From Sphacelaria rigidula (lineage: Eukaryota; Phaeophyceae; Sphacelariales): a stretch of DNA of 20,826 nucleotides. Where the stretch lies: NCBI GenBank assembly GCA_964200075.2, contig CAXNAA020000490.1:1-20826 (forward strand). Direction: 5' to 3'. The notes under the pieces are model-generated. The model saw only the letters and a list, made by a program, of their open reading frames with translations, did no database searches and was not told the origin of the DNA. Numbering within the stretch: position 1 is the stretch's first letter; each line of letters begins with the position of its first letter. Positions 9,986-17,943 of this stretch are shown in pieces. Made by a program: the position numbers and the translations under genes.

Positions 9986-10380
9986 CTCCACACTGACGCC
10001 AGCACAAACGGATGTGGAGGAGTTTTGAATCAACCTCAGGTTGATGGCTCTGTCCCACCCATCCTCCATATCAGCCGCGCTATCCTGCCCAACGAGGCTA
10101 ATTGGAGCCCGCTAGAACTGGAAGGTGGAGTAATCACTTGGGCCATTAAGTGCCTTCGACAATGTCTGTTTCACGTGCCCTTTGAGATCTATACAGATCA
10201 CGGAGCACTCGAACAACTCGCCAAGGTTGGCGAACACAACCCGCGTGTACAACGATGGTTGGGGTTTCTCACAGCATACCAGTATACCATTAAGCACCGT
10301 CCAGGCAAAACCAACGAGAACGCTAATCTTCTTTCTCACCTACCTCTCCCGCCTACAGCCGCAGATTCCAGTCCGGCTTG
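9986..10380 (+). pseudogene. pol: RNase H domain of pol
   Basis: RNase H degrades the RNA strand of the RNA-DNA hybrid. First catalytic Asp is in LHTDASTNGCGGVL (9986-10027), catalytic Glu in WSPLELEGGVITWA (about 10100-10140), and a second Asp in EIYTDHGALEQL (about 10186-10220). The closing motif reads GKTNENANLLSHL, where the family has ADxLSR; the catalytic Asp is Asn here (codon AAT at 10325). A G-to-A change of GAT explains it, and the Arg-to-His change at the end of the motif is another single transition. The frame is the same as RT, separated only by TAA 9983. Confidence 0.92.
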
Positions 10381-11310
10381 CCGTTCAAAGGAACCCGATG
10401 AACCTGAAATTGACGCGATCAGACGTTTCCCAACGCCCGTTTACGCCCTCGACCTCCAGTGCCCGGAAACCGGTATGCATATGGGAGGACCTCGCCCTCT
10501 ACCATATGACGCCGTCTTGGGTGGGTTAAAGCCCGCTGCCTCCGATTTTGTCGATTTTCGCACTTTCGGTACTCGTGCGAAATTCTTCGCGGAGACACCT
10601 ACAGTCACCCACCTTATCTCCGACAACACGCGCTCTTGGTCTATCGCCTGCACCACAACGAGTGCCCCGCCGCCACCGATAACACCTACAAAACCCACGA
10701 GCCACGCAGTACAAGTTCCACGGACCAGCATGCAACGCTCCGCGAAAACTCCTGCAACGTACACCACGCGCCATGAACAATCTTCGTCGCGCACTAATAC
10801 AGCCCCGCCGCCCACCACGGCGCCGCCAACATTTACCGCTCCCGGACACGGCGCTGACGACCTAGCTCCTGCCTCCGGGACAGATATTGATGTCGGCATT
10901 CCCGCCCCGTCGCCTATTCCCGCGCCGCCTGCCCCACCATGTTTGGTCGGCTCGCCAACGTAAGATCAACTACGCAAGTTTTTCGCCAGCTACTCCCACC
11001 GCGATTGGACTCGCGACAGACCGCAGAACCGCTACGTCGCGCAACCATTCGGTACTTACAACTCGACTGTCCAGTCCCTTTTCCATCCACACTTCTGGCC
11101 CCGGTTGGGACACTGCCACCACCAGTTACTTCTGACGTATACGAGCTTGTGCGTAAAGGCACCCTTTTTACTACAGATGAAGATGTGCAACTACTCGTGC
11201 GTCCGCCCACGCCTTTGACAGGCGCAATTGCCGTCTCAACGACGGGACGCACCGCACGACTACTCAATGACGAACCAACGCGCATATATGTGCCATTATT
11301 AATGCGCCCC
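10381..11310 (+). pseudogene. pol: Long proline-rich spacer between RNase H and integrase
   Basis: Gypsy elements usually pass from RNase H to the integrase zinc finger within a short linker. Here about 300 codons intervene. The middle (10660-10940) is Pro/Thr/Ala-rich, with runs such as APPPPITPTKPTS and SPIPAPPAPP. The frame changes from 2 to 1 near 10950. Frame 1 then continues with a more folded-looking stretch (DVYELVRKGTLFTTDEDVQL at about 11140) that leads into the H2C2 finger. No known domain is recognised. The segment is coding by frame continuity; its role is unknown. Confidence 0.6.
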
Positions 11311-12190
11311 TGAGTCATGACAGGCTGCCACACAGGCTTGTCATGTCACCTTGGCGTCACCCGTACTCTCGCGCTCTTGGAACGCTCCTACTGGTGGGTT
11401 GGCATGAAAATTTCAACCCGCTTCTGGATTCGGCGATGCTTTAAATGCCAAGCCCGAAAAACTTCACGACAGACAGTACGCTGGCTCGTCATCTCTATGG
11501 GACTCCCCAACGAGCCCGGCCACCTTGTGTTCTTTGACTACTTTGGCCCTCTACCGACCATAGGTCGCGGCACACCTACATCTTACTCTTCACTGACCGC
11601 TTCAGCCGCCACGCGCCCATGTACGCGGTAACCGCCGCAGATTTCACTGCCGCCGGAACGGCCGACATATTGGTCCACGATTACATTAAACACCACAGTT
11701 TCCCCAAGCGACTACTTTCAGACAATGGTCAGCAATTTTGCTCAGATCTCTCTGATGAGCTTTACAAGCTCCTGGGCATCCGCAATATTGCCACGAGCGC
11801 CTACCACCCGAACGGTAACGGTGGTACCAAGAGAGTCAACTCCACCATGGCGCAGATACTCTCTGTGGCTGTCAATGACCGCCAAAATGACTGGGACCTC
11901 ATCTCTCGCACATCATGTTGTCCTACAACAACTTGGTTAATACCGCCACAGGCCTTTCTTCGAACGGACTTCATCTTGGACGTTACCCTCGGCTGCCTAT
12001 CACCGTGTTTGAGCGACACACGTCCGACGGCCACCAAGGATTGGATTAGGATCAGATATCCTACCATGAGCTAGCGCATGCGCGACAATGCAAAGCGTTT
12101 ACCCTCGTGCGCGAACAGCACACTATCAACGCCTCGCTCCTAGAGAGATCTAACACTGATCTCTACAACCTCATGCACAAACGCCCCAAC
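11311..12190 (+). pseudogene. pol: Integrase: H2C2 zinc finger and rve core, inactive
   Basis: Integrase inserts the element DNA into the genome. The zinc finger is seen as CHTGLSCHLGV followed by CFKCQARKT at about 11326-11463. The core's first Asp is in FFDYFGPLP, the second in LLSDNGQQF (about 11718). The catalytic Glu position reads GGTKRVN, that is Lys (AAG at 11829) where the family has Glu in TERVN; one G-to-A change accounts for it. The frame goes from 1 to 3 near 11573 and from 3 to 2 near 11905, where LSYNNLVNTATGLS resumes. Stops are TGA 11311, TAG 12047 and TAG 12191. The lesions leave no functional DDE triad. Confidence 0.92.
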
Positions 12191-12193
12191 TAG

Positions 12194-12745
12194 GAAGTTG
12201 GTGATTGGGTTTGGATCTACAACAATTTGTCAACCATCCGCCAAGGCACCAGCAAGGCAGCCAACGAAACAATTTTGAAGACAAAATTGTCCCTCAATTG
12301 GATAGGACCATTCAAGATCCTGACAGTCGGACCTTCGTCATCATCACCAGATGAAAAACTCGTTGGCGACGAACTGTTCTATCTCGACTTGCCTCGCGAC
12401 TTCCAGGGCAAAGATACCAAGCCCCGCGTCTCTGTGCACAGATGCAAACCCTGCACGAACCCGCATGATACAAGTGACATGCCCAAGTACCTGCCTGCCG
12501 GACTCGCACAGTATGTTCTCAACAGCTACTCGACCAAGTCCCCGCCCTACTACGTTACAACCGACGACGTGACGGAACAGCCCCTTCGATTGATCGTGTC
12601 ATCCATCTCCGGCCACCAGATATCACGTGGTCGAGGTGGCAAAATCGCTGTCATGTATAAGACACACTGGCACGGTCTTCGGAGAGCGTCTTGGGAACGC
12701 GAATCCGACCTGCAATTGCACCACCGTGCAATCCTCCTTTACTGA
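12194..12745 (+). pseudogene. pol: GPY/F module and chromodomain of integrase
   Basis: This is the targeting end of a chromovirus integrase. EVGDWVWIYNN begins an SH3-like region, KLSLNWIGPFKIL holds the GPF motif of the GPY/F module (about 12276-12318), and a linker follows. A chromodomain-like segment then reads SSISGHQISRGRGGKIAVMY, with THWHGLRRASWERESDL, where WERE/WExE is the conserved chromodomain turn. Chromodomains bind histone methyl-lysine marks and steer integration toward heterochromatin. The open frame here is continuous from 12194 to the TGA at 12743, the longest intact piece in the 3' half. Confidence 0.82.
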
Positions 12746-13406
12746 ACGCAATCCCCAACATCAGCATCTGGCTCACAACAAGAAATATCGCAACATGCGT
12801 CATGGCGCAGCAGCCCGCGAACTTTACCGTAATCAGGGACTACGCTTTGGTGCCGACGGTTACGAACTTGTACCCACCAAGACTTGTAAGACGAAGTTCT
12901 TCGCGAACCAGCGACTCCTGCCCAAGGGCAGCTACCTTTGGTTCGAAGGCAGCGACAACCTCTTGTGGTTGGGTCAGACCCACTCCGCTAACCTGGTTTC
13001 GGCCGACACATACATCGTGCGCTTCATCGATGACCCTGGACCCATACAGCTCAAGCTAACCACCAACCCATCTGCACCACACGCATCCTGGTGTCTCCAG
13101 TGCCTCAAGTCCAAAGGACTTCGCCGTGGTCTCCAGCGCAGCATCGACCACACCCACGACGTCCACGCCCCGCTTTAAACCACGCTTCCCTGTAGCAACT
13201 GTTGCCCCACCCCCGTTTTTTCCGTAAACAGTGTCTGCCCTCCCTTCTCCAACAGGACCCTCTCCTACGACACCACAATAGCGGGACCTACATCAGACGA
13301 CGATCAAGAATTACTGAGACGACCACCACCTACGACTACCAGAGCTATAGTATCTCCTCGCTACTGGCGCTCGATCTGGTTGGATCATCGATTTTCAGAT
13401 TTATGA
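12746..13406 (+). pseudogene. C-terminal module after the chromodomain
   Basis: Frame 3 continues after the chromodomain with coding-like sequence: GSYLWFEGSDNLLWLGQ, then TYIVRFIDDPGPIQLKL and SWCLQCLKSKGLRRGLQRS. The frame is open from before 12746 to TAA 13176 and, if that is a CAA-to-TAA change, on to TGA 13404 (ending RYWRSIWLDHRFSDL). The alternating Trp/Gly pattern suggests a small beta-barrel (Tudor/SH3-like), an inference. From memory, a similar RFLDDPGP...SWCLQ tail occurs at the end of Gypsy polyproteins of stramenopiles; I could not verify this. Most chromovirus integrases stop at the chromodomain. Confidence 0.55.
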
Positions 13407-13429
13407 TCTTGCAGGTTTTAGCACTTTTG

Positions 13430-13549
13430 GGTTCCCCTAGGTCGAAGCTCTGCTCCCTGTTGTACCTTTGGATTCCCCCAGGTTGAAGCTCTGCTCCCTG
13501 TTGTACCTTTGGTTTCTCCCAGGTTAGAGCTATGCTCCCTGTTGTACCT
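13430..13549. repeat. Three copies of a 41-bp tandem repeat
   Basis: AGCTCTGCTCCCTGTTGTACC recurs with GAAGCT at 13444 and 13485 and the diverged AGAGCT at 13526, a strict 41-base period. Each copy begins with a TTCCCCCAGG-like block. It lies just 3' of the last coding frame of the retroelement, where a 3' untranslated region or LTR start is expected. Confidence 0.92.
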
Positions 13550-13586
13550 CCCTGTTTTTTCCACCCTTAATCTTCGCTAGGACGCC

Positions 13587-13687
13587 GGAGCAATTTGTGC
13601 TTCTTCGTTGATCTCTAGCACGCAGAAGCAGTTTGTGCTGCCGCGTTTCGGAGCAGTTTTTCTGCTCCTCGAAGCAGTCTATGCTTC
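13587..13687. repeat. Row of short hairpins with shared stem sequence
   Basis: Four related units follow one another: GGAGCA-N5-TGCTTC (13587-13603), GCAG-N6-CTGC (13628-13641), GGAGCAG-TTTTT-CTGCTCC (13650-13668, perfect 7-bp stem) and GAAGCA-GTCTA-TGCTTC (13671-13687, perfect 6-bp stem). The stems alternate between GGAGCA and GAAGCA types. As RNA these would be small, regularly spaced stem-loops in the 3' untranslated region of the element. Confidence 0.75.
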
Positions 13688-13702
13688 CCTTCCTTTGAGG
13701 TG

Positions 13703-13753
13703 TAGGAGTGGGTACAGGAGTGTTGGTACGGGAGTGTTGGGCACGGGAGTGTT
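13703..13753. repeat. Short GGAGTG repeat, four units
   Basis: GGAGTG occurs at 13705, 13717, 13731 and 13746, within units of the form GGAGTGTTGGTAC. Spacing is 12, 14 and 15 bases. It is a G-rich, purine-biased stretch 3' of pol, so it overlaps where a polypurine tract might lie, but no clean tract is visible. Confidence 0.8.
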
Positions 13754-14736
13754 TCCTTAGGTATGCATTATTTCCAGCACATGGCTTCACGGGTAAAAAA
13801 AAACTTAGTTTTCGCTGCTCTGAGGATAGATCCTCGCAGCTATACTAATGATTCGTCTGGGTGGGTTAGTGTCATGAAGACGCATACTAACCTGTTGTCA
13901 TGCCGCCTCAGACCTGTTGTCGAATCTGGCTATCTGCATTTCTGGCTATTTCGTGTTTGGAGTATTCTAAGATACAAGACTACAGGTCTGTTCAGAGTTT
14001 GTCAGGTACGAGTGTGAATCTGTATATTGCAGAGATGATGTCGGCTTTGCTCGCAGAACACGAACAAAGCTGCCACCATCGGTCACTACCTACTGCTCCC
14101 CTACTGCGTTCCAGCAAAAGAAATCTCAGCATCGGTGAGACGTATTGACTGGTTCGAGTTGGATTGATTGATTGGGTACTGGAAATTAGAGACAAGCTAA
14201 TCAAGAAGAAGTGAAGAACCATCGCGTGAGAACTCGTCTGATATATTGTGCTGAGCGGTGTTCAGCAGTGTGCAGATCTGTGCCAGCCTGACTGTTGTCC
14301 ACTTGCCTTATGAGCTTGTATCTTGGACTACAAGCTGTGTCCTTGCTATAACAGCATAACAGCCACATTATAAAGAACCAACTTTGGGGGATGCAGGTGA
14401 TCCGATCGAACACCAGACACTGGTTCTTCACCTTTGACCCCGACATTTCGGTTATCGAAATCCAAATTTGCATGGCGTTTGGAAGTTGTCGATAGCTACC
14501 AGCAAGTGAAAAAATGGAAGCATACTTCGAAGATTTGGTATGTATACAGAGATTTTAATTCTCCAGGTTTTCATCCCCAATAAAACAATCCATCCCCAAT
14601 TTGTAAAATCCCGTGTTTAATACAAGGTTGCCCTTCGGGAGGTTCGTATGGGTCTTCCAGGTGTGACCCCCAACCAAGTCGGAAATATATGGTTAAGAAA
14701 GGCTGTTGTATCTCAATGTACAGTGATCGTGGCTGT
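13754..14736. other. Gene-free stretch 3' of the retroelement
   Basis: No ORF, RNA gene or long repeat is supportable. A short inverted match, GTGAAGAACCA near 14205 and TGGTTCTTCACC near 14424, was noted, and CCATCCCCAAT occurs twice near 14570-14600 (once with a truncated start). This could contain a worn 3' LTR, but no counterpart to it was found 5' of the element. Confidence 0.4.
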
Positions 14737-15381
14737 TCATAACATCGCATGTGTTATCGGATGTCGTTTGGAAATATGGGAATTCGGACGAAGGCCGGCG
14801 GCGGAACTGCCGGCGTAGGGCATGTATGGTATTTCCGAGGTGCTAGAGTGCGAAGTAGCTCTCGTGCCACAAAGACATGACAGCGGGAGGCACTCCCGAA
14901 AAATTGGAATGCGTGGAACATTCTTCGCATCTTCTTTGTACATCACTGTGGCTCCCACTTCACCGGGCCTTTTTTTCAAAACAGGGTGATGGTTCTTTGC
15001 GGCAAAACATTCCTGTGCTGCCATGCTGTGTGCCTTGTTCAACTGGCCAACGGCCCATTGCACGGTCTTGTGTTTGCTACTGACTAAGGCCAACGCAATG
15101 TTCGACTGTTTTCAACTGCTTTGCTCTCATGTTTTCGTGACAATAGCGGCATAACCGGTGTGTTCGTGCTCCCAAATGAACGAGAACGCGACAAGAAACA
15201 CGAGGGAAAATACCCCGCCAAAAGTAATCCTGTTTTGAAGACTTCCATGATCTTCAACAGGCTTTTTTGTCGTTCGGGTTCTTGTATCAAGTTTTCCGTG
15301 ATCTCGAAAAGGCTTTTGTCGTTCGGGATCGATACCTCGCGAAAAAAGGTCAGTTTGAGCGAGTTTCGGTGGCCGGAACAC
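14737..15381 (-). pseudogene. Unrecognised - strand reading frame, possibly decayed
   Basis: One - strand frame is open from 15381 to 15127 and again from 15093 to 14737, separated by two TGA codons at the junction. The second block includes KTVQWAVGQLNKAHSMAAQE and PVLKKRPGEVGATVMYKEDA, which look protein-like, with mixed charge and hydrophobic residues. The first block ends with a hydrophobic VFSLVFLVAFSFIWEHEH stretch. I recognise no family. It could be a broken gene, an exon pair, or chance; the neighbouring DNA gives no support such as a clear promoter or splice pair. Confidence 0.25.
15246..15345. repeat. Two copies of a ~51-bp tandem repeat
   Basis: TGATCT-containing blocks start near 15248 and 15299 (CCATGATCTTCAACAGGCTTTT and CCGTGATCTCGAAAAGGCTTTT), each followed by GTCGTTCGGG. 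The period is 51 bases. It overlaps the weak - strand reading frame above. Confidence 0.75.
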
Positions 15382-15404
15382 GCGCCACAGGTATCAGATG
15401 ACAT

Positions 15405-16998
15405 CCAAACCTGAACGGCAATGTACCGCTAAGCCTTCTCAGTGCGCTGCAAAAGAAAGCGCGGGAAAAAATGCCTTGCCGCCAGGGAGTACTTGGCAAA
15501 AGTGGTGAAAAATGTGAAATGATACAGGTACATATATAGAACAGCTGGAATGAGCCCACACCGCAGGCAGAAAAAATCATCAGCGAGCGAACCGTTCCAC
15601 TTTTTCTTCTCGTAGCAGGCAACGTGAACGTGCGACACACAGCGTCGACGACAAACCGACGGTTAGCACGAGACGAAGAGATGCACCACGCATACATGCA
15701 ATACGTAGCACACACGAACACAAGGCTTGTCATCCTTCGCACTCTGAAAATAAACGCTTGAACGATACACTCGACGCGAGCGCTATACTCGACGAGAACG
15801 CGGGACCGTTCAGGGGAAGTGAACAGGGAGGGAGGAAGAGAGGGAGGGATGGATATGATTCTCTTCATCCACTTGTTTTCGTTCATCTTTGAAGAGTGAG
15901 CCCAAAAAGACAGAGAAGGGGGGGGGGGGGACATGCTGGTACTCCAACCCAAGGTATGCATGTCGTTGTATACCATGGCCGCCGACCCCTCATGTAGGGT
16001 AGATACAACCAAAACTCCGTCCGCAAAACAGCCATGCACTTATGTAGCGTTGCCTCTGCTACTGCCTTCAACACACGCCGCTCCTACCTCCTCCTCTGTC
16101 CCTCTCCCGCCGCCCCCCTCACTCGAAAGGAGAAAAAACGCTGCTGCTACCATACACATGCACAACAATTGCAACGCACGTCACCTGTCTGTATTCGTAG
16201 TCGTGCCGGCAAAGCTAACCAGCGTGTACAGCACAGACAACATAATAACGACGTGCAATGTCCCTCACACTATCGTTATACTGGCAGCTCAACAAAAAAA
16301 AATGAATCGAACCGAACTAACTGAACCATTCCATGTATGCTTGCAATCACTATACTTCACCCCGGAAGCTCCGACACCCCTCGCGCGTCACGGCTGCAAC
16401 ACTTGGCATGCACGTGAAATGGGAATTACCCATTAAACCGAAAAATAGCCCACAGAATCATGGATCTGTCCAGACCTCTCGGGACTGCAAGAAGGATTTA
16501 GGGCACCATACCCGCAGGGAGCGTCTCTACAGTATTATTGTACACTGAAATCATCCTCAGCACAAAAGTCGCAAAACGTTTGAATTGACCCCATGTATGG
16601 AATCACTCCAAAATGACCATGGGGAAGACGAGGAGGGTGGGGGACGGGTACTTGGAGCAGCCAAAAATGTGTTGACCATGGATCGAGCACTAACCCAAGG
16701 TTGCCATCGGCCTCCGAGAGAGGCACAGTTGTAACCCATCAGCATCCAGTTCTAAACCAGATGGAAGGAAACACTTAGGACCCATTGTAAGAGACTCGAC
16801 AAAAACAGTAATAAAAAGAAAAAGAGAGAAAAACGAAAGCAGTGGCCAAAAGTTGCAGATGAACAAAGACTCAACCAACAAACCAACCAAACAACCAACC
16901 AAACAACCAACTAAAAAACACACACACAAAGGAGAGGACGAAGACCTATATCAAAGCGAATCCTCCTCCGTAAAAGAGTAAAAGTAAAAAGTCAATCT
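15405..16998. other. Gene-free stretch with homopolymer and short simple repeats
   Basis: A long - strand ORF (16039-15350) exists, but its composition and lack of any recognisable motif make it unconvincing. The stretch holds a purine-rich run (GGGAGGGAGGAAGAGAGGGA near 15828), a run of about a dozen G near 15918-15930, a pyrimidine-rich run near 16090-16120, and a CCAA-type repeat at 16871-16912. I see no gene here. Confidence 0.4.
16871..16912. repeat. Degenerate (CCAA)n simple repeat
   Basis: The run alternates AACCAACC and AAACAACC units, followed directly by an ACACACAC tract. It is a tetranucleotide microsatellite with interruptions. Confidence 0.85.
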
Positions 16999-17101
16999 TC
17001 ATCTTGCAAAAACACTGCGCTCTCTCTCCGTGACTCGAGAAATATAACGGGCGAGGACATCCACGTTCATATTTTGCGCCGTGCACCAATGTTCTTCACA
17101 G
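16999..17101 (-). CDS. Candidate terminal exon, - strand, unknown protein
   Basis: On the - strand an intron-like TTTCATATTGTTTTGCAG ends at 17102. After one phase-completing base, 33 codons then run open to a TGA at 16999, including NMNVDVLARYISRVTERERS, which has a natural amino-acid mix. The exon would need a donor that leaves two bases of a codon. A non-optimal donor AA|GTCAAG inside the EF-hand gene's last exon would supply that phase, joining the two as one gene. Otherwise it belongs to a separate gene. No family is recognised. Confidence 0.3.
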
Positions 17102-17325
17102 CTGCAAAACAATATGAAACAGTTTCAAAGGGGAAAATGAAGGAAAAGGAAAAGTCACTTACAGCGCAACTGATATGTACGCATACGTGAATACACCGTA
17201 ACTACCAGAAACAAAGCGAAAACAAGAAAACGATTGTGCCCATTGCTATAGGGTCAAGACACATATTTCCTATCCATCCTTCATCCATCCTTCAAAAATT
17301 GCCCTCAAATCACACATTCCCGCAG

Positions 17326-17602
17326 ACACCCACCCCACCCTGGTCCCCCCTCATGCCGCGTGTATCTCGACGTAAAACGGCTTGCCATCACCCTTCAAGA
17401 TTCACACCCGGGCTTTTTCTTCGTCTACGAGCTCATCAAATCAACGGAAAAAAAAGGCAAGTCTTCCAACAATGACGGCGGTGGCGACGACGACGACGAC
17501 AGCGACAAACTCCCCGAAATACAAACTCCCCCACCTCTAGTGACCCAAGGCCTCGCCCTACCATCACCACACTACAGAATGGGTACAGTAGCACGGGAAT
17601 GA
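17326..17602 (+). CDS. Candidate terminal exon, + strand, unknown protein
   Basis: An acceptor-like CACACATTCCCGCAG ends at 17325, and the frame is open from there to TGA at 17600. The central part, VYLDVKRLAITLQDSHPGFF then FVYELIKSTEKKGK, looks like a folded protein. A low-complexity acidic stretch encoded by a GAC run and a Pro-rich tail follow. There is no in-frame ATG near the start, so an upstream exon would be required and none was found in the window. A chance open frame remains possible. Confidence 0.3.
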
Positions 17603-17871
17603 ACGCAAAAATCGTCCCTCTCAGCCCATCGCCTCGCCGCCTGCTTTATATGAACCTACCTACGGGGATGGCGATCAAATTGTGTTTTCAAACGGGGAGC
17701 AAATTAACACCCACCGACTCGGCCACCGCCGTCAGTTGCGCTTTCATAAATCTATGAATCCATCAAGAGGTAAAGTGAAGTGAATTAATTGTGTCGGAGC
17801 TTCCACTTTCTTTGTGGCTGCTCCTACTGCTGCTGCTGCTGCTGTGGCTGTGGTGGCCCTTTTATTCTTAC
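17603..17871. other. Intergenic stretch between convergent candidate exons
   Basis: It separates a + strand terminal exon candidate from the 3' end of the - strand EF-hand gene. It includes six CTG units at 17827-17844 (CAG on the - strand). On the - strand AATAAA lies about 8 bases after the TAA stop, too close to be a standard poly(A) signal. Confidence 0.5.
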
Positions 17872-17943
17872 TTAACTTGACTTGACTGGCAGGCCGTACT
17901 TTCCATCCACCGATCCATCGGCCGCGTCCACTAGACGGAACAC
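17872..17943 (-). CDS. EF-hand gene, candidate last exon
   Basis: On the - strand a strong pyrimidine-rich acceptor, CCTTTTACCCTTTTGCTGCAG, ends at 17944. The exon reads VFRLVDAADGSVDGKYGLPV, then KSS and TAA at 17872. It enters in phase 0, exactly matching the phase-0 exit of the exon at 18696. FRLVDAADGSVDG looks like the start of a second, degenerate calcium-binding loop: Asp at the first position, further Asp residues, and no Glu at position 12. GTAAGA follows the stop, so if the stop is real the donor-like match is chance. A weaker donor upstream of the stop could instead splice to 17101. Confidence 0.5.
   Translation of the reverse strand: MFRLVDAADGSVDGKYGLPVKSS

Larger units (their letters stand above)
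1577..13406 (+). mobile_element. Degenerate Ty3/Gypsy retrotransposon of chromovirus type
   Basis: Domain order is upstream ORF, gag capsid, CCHC zinc knuckle, aspartic protease, reverse transcriptase, RNase H, integrase, GPY/F, chromodomain and an extra C-terminal module. RT-RNaseH-integrase order plus a chromodomain is diagnostic of Ty3/Gypsy chromoviruses. The coding part is about 11.8 kb, long for the family because some 3.9 kb lies upstream of the capsid. The reading frame is broken by about 17 stops and at least a dozen frame changes, and holds a ~400-bp MITE and two tandem duplications. The start is the ATG at 1577, and the end is the TGA at 13404 after the last plausible coding frame. 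LTRs and target-site duplication were not identified, so the true ends are unknown. Confidence 0.9.

Noticed and set aside
10441-10899. A 152-codon - strand ORF, Gly/Val-rich
   Set aside because: It is antisense to the proline-rich spacer, where Pro and Ala codons read as Gly and Val on the other strand.
1070-13645. GAAGC..TTTGTGCTGCC shared near 1071 and 13625 as a possible LTR remnant
   Set aside because: The similarity is about 18 bases with a gap and does not extend to either side.
15350-16039. A 229-codon - strand ORF
   Set aside because: No recognisable motif, a poly-Pro run caused by a G homopolymer, a low-complexity Ser/Pro stretch from a purine-rich run, and Cys-rich random-looking sequence. 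It is probably a chance open frame.
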